The notes below the pieces were generated by a model, which saw only the letters and a program-made list of their open reading frames with translations, had not been told where the DNA came from and searched no databases. From the NCBI RefSeq assembly GCF_000429085.1, contig NZ_AUBE01000016.1, positions 1 through 64,000 of the forward strand: a DNA stretch of 64,000 nt, given 5' to 3'. Source of the stretch: Streptomyces flavidovirens DSM 40150 (GTDB taxonomy: Bacteria; Actinomycetota; Actinomycetes; Streptomycetales; Streptomycetaceae). Of the stretch, positions 8,429 to 15,673 are shown in pieces. The number at the start of each line of letters is the position of its first letter. The first letter of the stretch is position 1. The translations under genes were made by a program, and so were the position numbers.

Positions 8429-8468
8429 AGTGGCCTTAGCCACTTAGTGGATAGTGGCATTGGCCACT
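8429..8468. promoter_or_regulatory. Double AGTGGC-N4-GCCACT operator
   Basis: AGTGGC (8429-8434)-CTTA-GCCACT (8439-8444) is followed by AGTGGC (8453-8458)-ATTG-GCCACT (8463-8468), with one more AGTGG half-site at 8446-8450. The dyad centres are 24 bp apart. The sites lie upstream of the ATP-binding gene (start 8329) and just past the 3' end of the GntR gene. The same half-sites recur at 9263-9299. Operator for the GntR protein is an inference. Confidence 0.7.
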
Positions 8469-8506
8469 TTGGTCCCGCAAGCAGTTCGCCAAGAGAGGCC
8501 CGGCTT

Positions 8507-9247
8507 TCAACCGATCGGGTAGCCCTGCTCGAACGCCCAACGGTTCGGCGGGTAGGTCGCCTCAGCGAACTCCAACGGACGGTCTTGCAAGTCGAAGACG
8601 ACATGATGAACGATCAGCACTGCCGAGCCTGGATCCAACTCCAGGTCGGACACCTCCTCTTGCGTGGCGAGCCGAGAGCACACCCGATCCTCGGCATAGC
8701 TGGCTTGACGCCCCGTCATGGTCTCGACGTACATCAAGGTGCCCTCCTGGATCCGGTCCGGATCGCAGAGCTTCGGCGCGCGTTCACCCACGTCTGGGCC
8801 GAACCACGAAGTCGACAACGTGATCGGACCCGACTGATCCTTGGTCACTCGGCGACGCTGAACTGCGCGGGCGCCCGTGGGCAGATTCAGCGCCTCGGCA
8901 ACGTAGTCGGGCGCTTCCAGTCATCCAGCCGATGTGATGACGGCGTACTCGCCAGGGGCGTAGATCTTCCCGGCCTGTTTGGCCCGGCCGTACAGCTCAC
9001 GAGCCCGGCGGTTCACCGCAAGAGCACGCACATACGTACCGGAACCCTGCCGCTTCTCGACCAAACCTTGATGACTCAGCGCCTCCAGGGAGCGCGCGGC
9101 CGTTGGCCGCGAAACGCCCCAATCCGCAGCGAGTTGCCGCTCGGAAGAAACCTCGTCGCCAGGCCGCAAGTCGCCCCGCAAGATTTGATCGCGGATGTGA
9201 TACGCAATCTGGAGGTACTTGGGCTTGGCCTCTTCGATCTGCGGCAT
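8507..9247 (-). pseudogene. GntR/UTRA-family transcriptional regulator, interrupted by in-frame TGA
   Basis: Read in one frame, this is a normal 246-codon GntR regulator. The winged HTH (residues about 8-75, with PKYLQIAYHIRDQI, SERQLAADWGVSRPTAARSL and KRQGSGTYV) is followed by a UTRA effector domain (APDYVAEALNLPTGARAV to the C-terminal PNRWAFEQGYPIG). A TGA at 8923-8921 falls between the domains, after VITSAG, and the frame continues unchanged on both sides, so one base change (for example TGG or CGA to TGA) explains it. Translation from ATG 9247 (GGGAGGGG upstream) would give a 108-aa DNA-binding fragment without effector domain. Restart at ATG 8848 is possible in principle but lacks an obvious ribosome site. 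A sequencing error cannot be excluded. Confidence 0.85.
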
Positions 9248-9262
9248 CCGAACCCCTCCCTA

Positions 9263-9299
9263 AGTGGCTATAACCAGTAGCCACTATAGGGAGAGTGGC
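9263..9299. promoter_or_regulatory. AGTGGC-type operator between GntR and DUF1152 genes
   Basis: AGTGGCTA (9263-9270) and TAGCCACT (9278-9285) are inverted with 7 bases between them, and another AGTGGC half-site sits at 9294-9299. The dyad overlaps the likely GntR promoter on the minus strand. The extra half-site sits where the -35 region of the DUF1152 promoter should be. Confidence 0.7.
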
Positions 9300-9314
9300 C
9301 AGCACGGTAACCCG

Positions 9315-9320
9315 TACTCT
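9315..9320 (+). promoter_or_regulatory. -10 box TACTCT for a leaderless DUF1152 mRNA
   Basis: TACTCT matches the TANNNT consensus and lies exactly seven bases before the GTG at 9328, the classic spacing for a leaderless actinobacterial transcript. Confidence 0.55.
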
Positions 9321-9327
9321 GAGCGGC

Positions 9328-10425
9328 GTGACGCGCTTGATCGTGGCAGCAGGTGGAGGGGGCGACGCTGTCGCCGCCGCAATGCTCAGCGCCGCCGTGT
9401 ACGGCGGACAGAGCCAAGCGATGATTTTCACTTACGCGTGGGACCGTCTCTTGATCGACCCTTTGCCCGGTCCACGGGGACCGGGCAACTTCACCAGGCT
9501 CCGCCCGATCACCAGAAGCGTCCAAGCCGTGCCGGCCGACGCGAAGCCTGTAGCCCCGGCAGGGTCCACCCTCCCCAGGCTGGCTGCTCAGCTGCCCCAT
9601 ACTTTTGCCCTCATTGACCCGCACCACGGCGCCGAGGGCATCACCCGCCAGCTCGAAGAACTCATCGAGCACCTCGCCCCTGATTCCATCGACCTCCTGG
9701 ACGTCGGCGGCGACATCCTCGCCCGAGGCGACGAACCAACTCTCCGCAGCCCACTGGGAGACGCCCTCACACTCGCAGCCTGCTGCCGGCTCAACGCCCC
9801 CGTACGACTCCTGATCGCAGGCCCCGGTCTGGACGGCGAACTACCCGCCGAAGACCTACGCGACCGCATGGGCCCCGCCGTCCTCACCCTCACAGCGGAG
9901 CACGTCGAGCCGGTCAGCCAGGTCCTGGAATGGCACCCCTCCGAGGCAACAGCGATGCTCGCGGCCACAGCCAGAGGCGTCTGCGGCCTGTGCGAAATCA
10001 GGGACGCCGGCCTGCCGGTCCCACTCACCGACGAAGGCCCCACGATCCACGAAGCCGACCTGGACGAGGCGATCGACCGCAACCAACTCGCCCGAGCCGT
10101 CCTCGCCACCGAAAGCCTGACAGAGGCCGAGCAGCACAGCCGCGAGATCTGCGGATACTCAGAGATCGACTACGAGCGCAACAAGTCCACTCGGCTCGCA
10201 TCCCAGCCCCAGCGTGATCTCTCCCCGGAGACCACACTCCGCCGACTCGACCGCTTCGAGGCCGAAGCCCGCGACCGAGGCGTCACGCACACGACGTTCC
10301 GCAGGATCACCGAAGCTCTGGGCCTCAACGGCACCCAACGCCAAGACCTCAGGGCCCTTCTGATCGCCAGCCGCCCGAAGCAATACCAAGCCCCGCTGTG
10401 GCACATCCCGAACAAACCTGAGTAA
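9328..10425 (+). CDS. DUF1152-domain protein
   Basis: A 365-aa cytoplasmic protein recognised as DUF1152 from its N-terminal VTRLIVAAGGGGDAVAAAML, a glycine-rich loop suggesting nucleotide binding, and the acidic motif LDVGGDIL (about residue 130). Its biochemical role is unknown. The GTG at 9328 places the start directly at the conserved N-terminus and has a TACTCT -10 box seven bases upstream, so it is probably leaderless; a GTG at 9295 would add 11 residues but lies inside an AGTGGC half-site. The gene is divergent from the GntR regulator and shares its operator sequences. It ends 126 bp from the convergent dapD, with a strong hairpin between. Confidence 0.75.
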   Translation: MTRLIVAAGGGGDAVAAAMLSAAVYGGQSQAMIFTYAWDRLLIDPLPGPRGPGNFTRLRPITRSVQAVPADAKPVAPAGSTLPRLAAQLPHTFALIDPHHGAEGITRQLEELIEHLAPDSIDLLDVGGDILARGDEPTLRSPLGDALTLAACCRLNAPVRLLIAGPGLDGELPAEDLRDRMGPAVLTLTAEHVEPVSQVLEWHPSEATAMLAATARGVCGLCEIRDAGLPVPLTDEGPTIHEADLDEAIDRNQLARAVLATESLTEAEQHSREICGYSEIDYERNKSTRLASQPQRDLSPETTLRRLDRFEAEARDRGVTHTTFRRITEALGLNGTQRQDLRALLIASRPKQYQAPLWHIPNKPE

Positions 10426-10499
10426 CCACTTCCTCGAAGGAGCCCCTGCCCTCCGCCCAAGGGAAACAGAGAGGCTCTGTCTCCCCATGGCAGGCGTGG

Positions 10500-10533
10500 G
10501 CCCTCCCAGGCCGACTGGGGGCCGTGGGAGGGC
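10500..10533. terminator. Strong bidirectional terminator between DUF1152 gene and dapD
   Basis: GCCCTCCCA (10500-10508) pairs with TGGGAGGGC (10525-10533), and an inner GGCC (10509-10512) pairs with GGCC (10520-10523) around a 7-base loop with one bulged G. Confidence 0.75.
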
Positions 10534-10550
10534 GCACGGTGGGAGCTTGA

Positions 10551-11540
10551 TCAGTTGTGGCTGTGGAGGATTTCGTTCAGGCCGCCCCAGACCGCGTTGT
10601 TCGGGCGGGCCTCGACGGTGCCCGTTACCGAGTTGCGGCGGAACAGGATGTTGCTGGCACCGGAGAGTTCGCGGGCCTTGACGATCTGGCCGTCGGGCAT
10701 CGTGACGCGGGTGCCCGCCGTGACGTACAGGCCCGCCTCGACCACGCACTCGTCGCCGAGCGCGATGCCGACGCCCGCCTCGGCGCCGACCAGGCAGCGC
10801 TCGCCGATGGTGATGCGGACGTTGCCGCCGCCGGAGAGGGTGCCCATGGTGGACGCGCCGCCGCCGATGTCGGAGCCGTCGCCGATGACGACGCCCGCGG
10901 AGATGCGGCCCTCGACCATGGAGGTGCCGAGAGTGCCGGCGTTGAAGTTGACGAAGCCCTCGTGCATGACGGTGGTCCCCGAGGCGAGGTGCGCGCCGAG
11001 GCGGACGCGGTCCGCGTCGGCGATACGGACGCCTGCCGGAGCGACGTAGTCCGTCATGCGCGGGAACTTGTCGACCGACGTGACCTGGAGGTGCAGGCCC
11101 TCGGCGCGGGCGTTCAGCCGTGCCGTTTCGAGCTGGTCCACCGCGACCGGGCCCAGCGAGGTCCACGCGACGTTGGCGAGGAGGCCGAAGAGGCCGTCCA
11201 GGTTCTGGCCGTGCGGCTGGACCAGGCGGTGCGAGAGGAGGTGCAGGCGCAGGTACGCGTCGTGGGCGTCCAGCGGCTTGTCGTCCAGCGAGGCGATGAC
11301 CGTACGGACGGCGACGACCTCGACGCCGCGGCGGGCGTCGGGGCCCAGGGCCTTCGGCGCGGAGGCGCCGAGCAGCTCGGCGGCGCGCTCGGCGGTGAGG
11401 CGCTCAGTGCCGGCGGGGCCCGGCTCGGCGACGAGCTCGGGGGCGGGGAACCAGGTGTCGAGGACGGTGCCGTCCGCGGCGAGGGTGGCGAGGCCGGCGG
11501 CGACAGCGCCGGTGGTGCGAGTAGCAGTCGTATCGGTCAT
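10551..11540 (-). CDS. dapD: 2,3,4,5-tetrahydropyridine-2,6-dicarboxylate N-succinyltransferase
   Basis: DapD transfers succinyl from succinyl-CoA to tetrahydrodipicolinate in the lysine/diaminopimelate pathway. The 329-aa protein has the actinobacterial form: an N-terminal alpha/beta domain (residues 1-150) and a left-handed beta-helix of hexapeptide repeats (about 165-290, for example GTTMHEGFVNFNAGTLG and MGTLSGGGNVRITIG), then a C-terminal cap with ARPNNAVWGGLNEIL. It most likely acts as a trimer, as in the family. The start ATG at 11540 is plain. Its pathway partner dapA is 4.4 kb away across the accessory island, so the two are not co-transcribed. Confidence 0.93.
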   Translation of the reverse strand: MTDTTATRTTGAVAAGLATLAADGTVLDTWFPAPELVAEPGPAGTERLTAERAAELLGASAPKALGPDARRGVEVVAVRTVIASLDDKPLDAHDAYLRLHLLSHRLVQPHGQNLDGLFGLLANVAWTSLGPVAVDQLETARLNARAEGLHLQVTSVDKFPRMTDYVAPAGVRIADADRVRLGAHLASGTTVMHEGFVNFNAGTLGTSMVEGRISAGVVIGDGSDIGGGASTMGTLSGGGNVRITIGERCLVGAEAGVGIALGDECVVEAGLYVTAGTRVTMPDGQIVKARELSGASNILFRRNSVTGTVEARPNNAVWGGLNEILHSHN

Positions 11541-11619
11541 GCCTGAACGCTAACCGGCACCGGCGTGTCGAGGCGAACCAGTCCCGGATGCCGGGCGCCG
11601 GTGCCCGGCGGAGACCCCC

Positions 11620-11811
11620 TTGGGGCCGCCCCGGCACCCGGCCGAACCCTGTCGCCGGACGGGCTCATTTTCCCCGCTCCGCCACGGGCGGCTCCGCCGT
11701 GTCCGCAAGCGCCGGACGGGCTTGATTCTGCCGCGCCACCTGGCCTTTCGTACTCGGGCGGACATTCCACTCACGGCGGGCTCGCAACCCGTCCGGCGCT
11801 TGAGGACCGGG
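11620..11811. repeat. Palindromic repeat copy B, overlapping the MFS 3' end
   Basis: CAAGCGCCGGACGGG (11706-11720) faces CCCGTCCGGCGCTTG (11788-11802), a perfect 15-bp inverted repeat with a 67-base spacer. A further GCCGGACGGGCT lies near 11652-11665. The sequence is of the same family as copies near 1, 45000 and 62780 and is read through by the MFS gene. Confidence 0.7.
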
Positions 11812-13029
11812 GCGCGGGGCAGCGACCCGCACACGGCGGAGCCGCGGAAGAGACGGCCCTCCGGCCGCACGGCCGAGCCGTCCCGCCGCGATCACCGCCC
11901 CGCCCGCCGCCAGCGCCAGCGCCGCGCTCAGCGGCCAGAGCAGGCCCGGCGCCGTTTCGTACAGGGCGCCTCCCAGCGGTGGGGCGAGGATGACGCCGCT
12001 GACCGAGACACCGGCGTACAGGCTCTGGAAGCGGCCCTGCGCGTGGTCCGGCGCCTGATCGGCGACGTAGGCGGTGGCCGGGGTCTTGTAGAGGATCTCC
12101 CCCGCCGTCAGGAGCAGCATCATCACCACGGCCACCGGAAGGGAAGCGCCCAGCGTCAGGGCGCCGTAACCCAGGCCGACCAGGACCAGGCCCAGGCCGA
12201 CGATCGTCAGGGGCGCGCGCCTGCGCAGGACGACGGCCGCCGGGAGTTCCAGGCAGAGGATGACCGCTCCGTTGATGGCGATCAGCCAGCCGTACGCGCG
12301 GGTGTCCATGCCGTGGTCGCCGAGGAAGACCGGGACGGTGGAGAACATCTGCCGGTAGACGATGTCGGCGAAGAAGATCGATACGAGGAGGACGAGGACC
12401 GTGGGGCGGGCCCGCAGTTCCCGCCACACCCCCGGCGCGGGGCGGCTCGGGGGGCGCCGGACGGGCGGGCGGGCCCCCGGAAGGACCAGCGCGGCGTACA
12501 GCGCGAAGAGAAGGGTGCCGATGCCGTCCGCGACGAAGATCAGCGTGTACGAGAACTCCGCCGAGACCAGCGCCCCGAGCGGCGCGCCCACGGTGAAGCC
12601 CGCGTTCCCGGCCACCCGCATCACGGCGAAGCCCTGGCGGCGCGATCCGTCGGGTACGGAGACCGCGATGAGCGCGGAGTTCGAGGCGCGCACGACGCCC
12701 TGCGCGTACTGGGCCAGCGGCAGTGCGGCGTACAGCAGTGTGTCCGGCAGGGCGGGCAGCGCGACCAGCCCGGCGCCCGCGAGCACGGAGGCGGCCAGCA
12801 GTGTGTGCCGGTGGCCGAAGCGGTCACCGAACCAGCCTCCGGTGAAGTTCCCGGCGACCAGGCCGACGCCTCCGATGCCGCTGATGACGCCTGCCTGGGC
12901 GACGGCCAGCCCTCGCTCGTCCGTCAGGTAGGCGAAGAGGTAGATGAAGGTGAAGGCGACGGCGCTGTTGAAGAAGATGCCGAACGCCAGTTGCCACACG
13001 GTCTTCGGTACGTCCCGAAGTGACCCCAA
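11665..13029 (-). CDS. MFS transporter with repeat-encoded C-terminal tail
   Basis: A major facilitator with about 12 hydrophobic segments. It shows a GGWFGDRFGHR loop after helix 2 (the MFS motif A position), a TM4 with GVVRASNSALIAVSVP, and a second half starting near LVLLVSIFFADIVYRQ. It is probably a drug or metabolite exporter of the MDR type; no substrate can be read. The membrane domain ends near residue 395. The last 46 residues or so (from PQAPDGLR) are encoded by the palindromic repeat at 11706-11811 and are unlikely to be functional. The start is uncertain: a TTG at 13029 fits the family N-terminus and has a weak GGGCGGGC upstream. It is divergent from the HxlR fusion, whose target it may be. 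Confidence 0.82.
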   Translation of the reverse strand: MGSLRDVPKTVWQLAFGIFFNSAVAFTFIYLFAYLTDERGLAVAQAGVISGIGGVGLVAGNFTGGWFGDRFGHRHTLLAASVLAGAGLVALPALPDTLLYAALPLAQYAQGVVRASNSALIAVSVPDGSRRQGFAVMRVAGNAGFTVGAPLGALVSAEFSYTLIFVADGIGTLLFALYAALVLPGARPPVRRPPSRPAPGVWRELRARPTVLVLLVSIFFADIVYRQMFSTVPVFLGDHGMDTRAYGWLIAINGAVILCLELPAAVVLRRRAPLTIVGLGLVLVGLGYGALTLGASLPVAVVMMLLLTAGEILYKTPATAYVADQAPDHAQGRFQSLYAGVSVSGVILAPPLGGALYETAPGLLWPLSAALALAAGGAVIAAGRLGRAAGGPSLPRLRRVRVAAPRPGPQAPDGLRARREWNVRPSTKGQVARQNQARPALADTAEPPVAERGK

Positions 13030-13070
13030 ACTGCCCGCCCCCTGAGTAAGTTCCTAGTGATTCCGCGTGA

Positions 13071-13085
13071 GTTCCCTTTGGGAAC
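13071..13085. promoter_or_regulatory. GTTCCC-TTT-GGGAAC palindrome in the MFS/HxlR divergent promoter
   Basis: A perfect 6-bp inverted repeat with a 3-base centre; another AGTTCC half-site lies at 13049-13054. It is placed between the two divergent starts (13029 and 13104), as an HxlR-type operator would be. Confidence 0.5.
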
Positions 13086-13103
13086 GGACTGGACTATGCC
13101 AGC

Positions 13104-13982
13104 ATGAGAGCCATGGCACAACGCACCCGCCTCGACGACGCCGACTGCGCCATCGCCCAGGCCCTCGACGTCGTCGGCGACTGGTGGACCCTGCTGATCG
13201 TGCGCGACGCGTCCCGTGGTGTGCACCGCTTCGACGCGCTCCAGGCCGAGACCGGCATGTCCCGCAAGGTGCTCGCCGAGCGGCTGCGCATGCTGGTCGA
13301 CGCGGACGTACTGACGCGCGAGCCGTACCAGGACCGGCCCGTCCGGTACGAATACCGCCTCACCCGGCGGGGCCGCGCACTCCTGCCCGTACTGATCGCG
13401 CTTCAGGACTGGGGCGACACCTGGCTGCTCGGGGACGGGGAGACGATGGCGACGGCGGAGCAGGCGTCGCGGGAGGCCGAGCGCGTGCACCGGCTCGCCG
13501 GCACACGCCTGCCCGAGCTGCGACTCCTCGGCATGGACGGCGACTCGCGCGATCCGGTCGCGGACACGCCGTACACCGTCCTGTACTGCTTCCCGGGCGC
13601 GTACGCCCGCACCGAGGCCTATCCGCCCGGCTGGGCCGATATCCCGGGCGCGCCGGGCTGCACCCTCGAATCCTGCACGTACCGCGACCAGTTGGCCGAG
13701 TTCACCGCCGCGGGCGCGACCGTGCACGGGGTGTCCGTTCAGCGCCCGGACGAGCAGCGGGCGTTCGCAGACAAGGAGCGGCTGGGCTTCCCGCTCCTGT
13801 CGGACGCGGACCTCACGCTGGCGGCCGCGCTGCGCCTGCCGACGTTCCGCGCGGCGGGCATGAGCCGGCTGAAGCGGCTGACGCTGGTGGTGGATCGCGA
13901 CCGTACGGTCCGCCAAGTCCTCTATCCGGTCACGGACATCGTGGCGAGCGTGGAGGCGGCACTGGCCACCGTCAGGTCCTGA
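13104..13982 (+). CDS. HxlR-family regulator fused to a peroxiredoxin/thioredoxin-like domain
   Basis: A 292-aa two-domain protein. Residues 1-110 form an HxlR winged helix (CAIAQALDVVGDWWTLLIVRDA, then FDALQAETGMSRKVLAERLRMLVDADVLTR, then YRLTRRGRALLPVL). Residues about 130-292 form an AhpC/TSA-BCP-like redoxin fold (LPELRLLGMDG, TVLYCFPGAY, PGCTLESCTYRDQLAEFTAAGATVHGVS, FPLLSDADLTLAAALRL). The Cys pair in CTLESC sits where BCP-type peroxiredoxins have their peroxidatic Cys region. A redox- or peroxide-sensing repressor controlling the divergent MFS gene is a plausible reading. ATG 13104 or 13113 could be the start; neither has a strong ribosome site, so the mRNA may be leaderless. Confidence 0.85.
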   Translation: MRAMAQRTRLDDADCAIAQALDVVGDWWTLLIVRDASRGVHRFDALQAETGMSRKVLAERLRMLVDADVLTREPYQDRPVRYEYRLTRRGRALLPVLIALQDWGDTWLLGDGETMATAEQASREAERVHRLAGTRLPELRLLGMDGDSRDPVADTPYTVLYCFPGAYARTEAYPPGWADIPGAPGCTLESCTYRDQLAEFTAAGATVHGVSVQRPDEQRAFADKERLGFPLLSDADLTLAAALRLPTFRAAGMSRLKRLTLVVDRDRTVRQVLYPVTDIVASVEAALATVRS

Positions 13983-14070
13983 CTGGAGGGGTGACTGGAG
14001 GGTCTGCGCGAGCAGGCTCACCGGATACGGTGTAGCGCCCGGTCAGGGCCTGGAACGCAACGGAGTGAAA

Positions 14071-15213
14071 GTGGCGCACGATTCGGGCTGGAACGGCCCC
14101 CACGGCGACGGACCGTACGCGGGACCCCCACACGCAGGAGCCCCGCACGCAGGATCCCCTCAACCGCCGCCGCCCGGCTGGGGCGGCGGCGGTTGGATGC
14201 CGCCCCACCCCCCGCCGCCCAAACCGGGCGTGATCCCGCTGGCGCCGCTCTCGCTCGGGGACATCCTCGACGGCTCCATGTCCACGGTGGGCCGTTACTG
14301 GAAGCAGTTGTTCGGCATAGCCGTGCTGATGTACGGCGGCGCGCTACTGGTGACGCTGGCGGCCCTGGGCATCGCCTACTCCGCGACGAGCGACAGCCTG
14401 GACAAGGTGCTCGACGCCGCGCAGTACGACGACTCCCCGGACTCCGATGTCGTGGCGCCGCTGGTCATCGCGTTCGTCCTGGTCTTCGTCGTCGCCGTAC
14501 TTGCCATGGTGATCGCCAACGCGGCCATCATGGCCGCCTGCCCGGCCGTCCTCCAGGAAGCGGTACTCGGCCGCCGTACGACCCTCGGCGCGGTGTGGCG
14601 CCGCGCCTGGGCGAGGGTGCCCGCCGTGATCGGCGCGATGCTGCTGCCCTGGCTCGTCGCGATGCTCATCATGGCCATCTTCATGGTCAGTTACGTCGTG
14701 ATGATCGTGTCGTTGGTCTCGGACGACGCGTCCGGGGCATGGGCCGTGCTGGGCTTTCTCCTGCTGCTGGCGTGCATTCCCGTGGCGGTCTGGGTGTGGG
14801 TGCTGTTCAGCCTGGCACCGGCCGCCGTGGTCTTCGAGTCCCAGCGGCCCGTCGCCGCGCTGCGCCGCTCGGCCCGGCTGGTGAAGGGCTCCTGGTGGCG
14901 GATCTTCGGCATCAGCATGCTGGCGTGGGTCATCGCCATGATCGCGGGGTACATCGTGCAGCTGCCGCTCACGATCATCGGCATGATGTCGAGCATGCCC
15001 GGCATGGCCGACATGGGGCCCGAACCCGGCGTGGGCGAGGCCCTCACCGCGATGGCCGGCTACCTGGGCTTCATCATGCTGGGCAGCATGATCAGCCAGA
15101 TCATCGCCGCCACCTTCCCCCCGCTGGTGACCAGCCTGCTGTACGTCGACCAGCGCATCCGCAGGGAGAACCTGGCCCCGGCCCTCGCCGAGGCGGCGGC
15201 GGCCCCGCACTGA
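14071..15213 (+). CDS. Polytopic membrane protein with Pro/Gly/His-rich head, function unknown
   Basis: A 380-aa protein. The first 55 residues are cytoplasmic, low in complexity and rich in Pro, Gly and His. After the PLSLGDILDGSMSTVGRYWKQLF region come about six membrane helices, in the pattern of the glycerophosphodiester-phosphodiesterase membrane domain / DUF7847-type proteins often found in actinobacteria. The Pro-rich head recalls cytoplasmic tails that bind partner proteins. The function is unknown. GTG 14071 is preferred over GTG 14065 because GGAG lies five bases upstream of it. It is followed by a strong terminator shared with the convergent suf operon. Confidence 0.8.
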   Translation: MAHDSGWNGPHGDGPYAGPPHAGAPHAGSPQPPPPGWGGGGWMPPHPPPPKPGVIPLAPLSLGDILDGSMSTVGRYWKQLFGIAVLMYGGALLVTLAALGIAYSATSDSLDKVLDAAQYDDSPDSDVVAPLVIAFVLVFVVAVLAMVIANAAIMAACPAVLQEAVLGRRTTLGAVWRRAWARVPAVIGAMLLPWLVAMLIMAIFMVSYVVMIVSLVSDDASGAWAVLGFLLLLACIPVAVWVWVLFSLAPAAVVFESQRPVAALRRSARLVKGSWWRIFGISMLAWVIAMIAGYIVQLPLTIIGMMSSMPGMADMGPEPGVGEALTAMAGYLGFIMLGSMISQIIAATFPPLVTSLLYVDQRIRRENLAPALAEAAAAPH

Positions 15214-15227
15214 CGCGGCCATCGGCA

Positions 15228-15270
15228 TGCGAGAGGCCCCCGGCGCATTGATCGCCAGGGGCCTCTCGCA
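15228..15270. terminator. Bidirectional terminator at the end of the suf operon
   Basis: TGCGAGAGGCCCC (15228-15240) and GGGGCCTCTCGCA (15258-15270) make a perfect 13-bp stem, and inner GGCG/CGCC (15242-15245 / 15253-15256) can extend it. It sits between convergent genes. Confidence 0.85.
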
Positions 15271-15313
15271 CGCCGTACGCGTATCAGCGGTACTCGTATC
15301 GGCCGTACTGCTC

Positions 15314-15673
15314 TCAGACGTTGAAGCCGAGCGCGCGAAGCTGCTCGCGGCCGTCGTCCGTGATCTTGTCCGGGCCCCACGGCGGCATCCAGACCCAGTT
15401 GATCTTGAGCTCGTTGACGATGCCCTCGGTCGCCGACTTCGCCTGGTCCTCGATGACGTCGGTCAGCGGGCAGGCCGCGGACGTCAGCGTCATGTCGAGC
15501 GTGGCGATGTTCGAGTCGTCGATGTGGATGCCGTAGATGAGGCCGAGGTTGACGACGTCGATGCCCAGCTCGGGGTCGACCACGTCGTACAGCGCCTCGC
15601 GGACCTCCTCCTCGGAGGCCGGCTTGGTGGTCACGGTCTCGGTCTCGGTGGGTGTCACAGCGTTCTCGCTCAT
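15314..15673 (-). CDS. sufT: SufT-like metal-sulfur cluster assembly factor (DUF59/MIP18)
   Basis: A 119-aa MIP18/PaaD-like protein that helps mature Fe-S proteins in the cytoplasm. It shows the family signature VREALYDVVDPELGIDVVNLGLIYGI, then MTLTSAACPLTDVIEDQ with the single reactive Cys, and a C-terminal VWMPPWGPDKITDDGREQLRALGF. The N-terminal 20 residues are Thr/Glu-rich and likely disordered. Its ATG overlaps the sufU stop by four bases (ATGA), so the two are translationally coupled. It is the last gene of the suf operon and is followed by the 15228-15270 terminator. Confidence 0.9.
   Translation of the reverse strand: MSENAVTPTETETVTTKPASEEEVREALYDVVDPELGIDVVNLGLIYGIHIDDSNIATLDMTLTSAACPLTDVIEDQAKSATEGIVNELKINWVWMPPWGPDKITDDGREQLRALGFNV

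Noticed and set aside
9282..9294. CACTATAGGGAGA, identical to the last 13 bases of the phage T7 promoter
   Set aside because: The upstream specificity part of the T7 promoter (TAATACGACT) is not present, and the match falls inside the AGTGGC operator region. It is most likely chance.
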